A stretch of 64,000 bases of DNA from contig NZ_QLLY01000011.1 of the NCBI RefSeq assembly GCF_003259365.1, forward strand, positions 1 through 64,000. Reading direction: 5' to 3'. The notes beneath the pieces were generated by a model. The model did no database searches. It was not told where the DNA came from and saw only the letters and a program-made list of their open reading frames with translations. Origin of the DNA: Streptomyces sp. PsTaAH-137. Its GTDB lineage: Bacteria > Actinomycetota > Actinomycetes > Streptomycetales > Streptomycetaceae. This document shows, piece by piece, positions 63,171 through 64,000 of the stretch (within the stretch, counting starts at the first letter, position 1; each line of letters opens with the position of its first letter). The position numbers and the translations under genes were made by a program.

Positions 63171-64000
63171 CGGGCCGCCTCCAGGACTGCGGACGGCGCG
63201 GAGTCGGCGGTGCGGACGATGCGCACGCGCTCGGCGCGGTAGTGGTCGACCTGGCGGACCGAGAGCTTCCAGCCCGGGAGTTCGGCCTTGTCGCCGGGGG
63301 CCGGGATGCGGCCGAGGAGGTCGGCGACGAGTCCTGCCACCGTCTCGTAGGGGCCCTCGGCGACGTCGAGGCCTATGCGGCGCAGGATGTCGACGCGGCA
63401 TCCGCCGTCGGCGTCCCAGGCGGGGCGGCCGTCCTCGGCGGGCGCGACGGCCAGCTCGGGGAGGTCGAGACCGTCGTGCTCGTCGCGGACCTCGCCGACG
63501 AGCTCCTCCACGATGTCCTCCAGGGTGACGACGCCGGCGGTGCCGCCGTACTCGTCGACGACCACGGCCATCGGCTGCTCGCTGCGCAATTGGGCGAGGA
63601 GCGGCTGGACCGGGAGCGTCTCGGGGATGAGCAGCGGGGCCTGGGCGATCCGGCTCACCGGGGTGCGCAGGCGTTCGTGGGCGGGCACGGCGAGGGCGTC
63701 CTTGAGGTGGACGACGCCGATGACCTCGTCGATCCGCTCCCGGTAGACGGGGAAGCGGGACAGGCCGGTGGCCCGGGTCAGGTTGACCACGTCCGCGGCG
63801 GTCGCGGAGGCCTGGAGCGCGCTGACCTTCACCCGTGGCGTCATGACGTGCTGGGCGGTCAGCTCGGCGAGCGAGAGGGTGCGCACGAACAGATCGGCGG
63901 TGTCCTGCTCCAGGGCGCCGGCCTGCGCGGAGTGCCGGGCCAGGGAGACCAGTTCGCCGGGGGTGCGGGCGGAGGCCAGTTCGTCGGCGGGTTCGACGCC
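63167..64000 (-). CDS. CNNM/CorC-family protein, 5' part missing (partial)
   Basis: The reading frame continues past 64000, so this is the C-terminal part of a longer protein. Visible are two CBS domains (HVMTPRVKVSAL and AVVVDEYGGTAGVVTLEDIVEELVGEV) and the complete C-terminal CorC/HlyC transporter-associated domain (VDILRRIGLDVAEGPYETVAGLVADLLGRIPAPGD). The DUF21 membrane domain must lie beyond the window. It probably works as a pair with the next gene. Confidence 0.88.
   Translation of the reverse strand, partial: GVEPADELASARTPGELVSLARHSAQAGALEQDTADLFVRTLSLAELTAQHVMTPRVKVSALQASATAADVVNLTRATGLSRFPVYRERIDEVIGVVHLKDALAVPAHERLRTPVSRIAQAPLLIPETLPVQPLLAQLRSEQPMAVVVDEYGGTAGVVTLEDIVEELVGEVRDEHDGLDLPELAVAPAEDGRPAWDADGGCRVDILRRIGLDVAEGPYETVAGLVADLLGRIPAPGDKAELPGWKLSVRQVDHYRAERVRIVRTADSAPSAVLEAAR

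Overview
This is high-GC actinobacterial DNA, almost certainly from a Streptomyces chromosome core. Codon third positions are nearly all G/C. The window carries genes typical of the genus: a crr-ptsI pair beside an rRNA operon, a four-gene conservon, smeA-sffA, rbpA, ppm1, a secreted GH18 chitinase and a SCO1431-family mini membrane protein. I saw no insertion sequence, prophage, CRISPR array or tRNA. Gene order from smeA to the chitinase matches what I recall of the S. coelicolor SCO1415-SCO1431 segment; this is from memory and was not computed.

Layout. 1-708: 5' end of a leftward 16S rRNA gene, its leader, and the intergenic region shared with crr, which holds a DasR-type site. 709-2904: PTS genes crr and ptsI. 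2987-5941: acetoacetyl-CoA synthetase and an unknown protein (leftward). 6156-9975: a GH31 protein with an altered active site, a Nudix hydrolase and a secreted VanX-like peptidase. 10066-11711: a coupled DUF35/thiolase pair. 11807-13465: EAL-CBS-GGDEF protein. 13840-16211: glpF-glpK. 16347-20707: conservon (roadblock, DUF742, GTPase, sensor-kinase-like protein). 21122-21526: small membrane protein. 21546-28738: three-gene SMC/condensin-like operon of the MksBEF/Jet type without a JetD gene. 28808-31812: GntR repressor divergent from an MFS permease and a DUF1445 protein. 31888-33293: MerR regulator with a reductase. 33261-36423: two GT4 glycosyltransferases and an SGNH hydrolase, all translationally coupled. 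36575-38659: HEAT-like and ankyrin proteins. 38949-40773: smeA-sffA (sporulation septation). 40781-45296: MocR regulator divergent from a YczE-like protein, a GDPD and an MFS protein. 45553-50835: rbpA, an FxsA-like protein, ppm1, an amidohydrolase, an Lrp regulator and a CxxC protein. 50837-53105: phosphotransferase plus an unknown partner. 53306-56424: His/Gln-rich protein, acyl-CoA dehydrogenase and chitinase. 56473-58897: TetR regulator, SCO1431-family protein and C39-like protein. 59108-64000: uridine-kinase-like protein, a candidate small RNA or attenuator, an EccA/CbbX-like AAA ATPase and two CNNM/CorC proteins, the last cut by the window end.

How parts connect. DasR-type sites lie upstream of both the PTS genes and the chitinase, so chitin degradation and PTS sugar uptake may share one regulator here. 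The SMC-like operon has its own apparent promoter and a kleisin/KITE/SMC gene order and size pattern; it is the least described system in the window. Several regulator-target pairs carry visible palindromes (GntR, MerR, TetR and the DUF35/thiolase operon).
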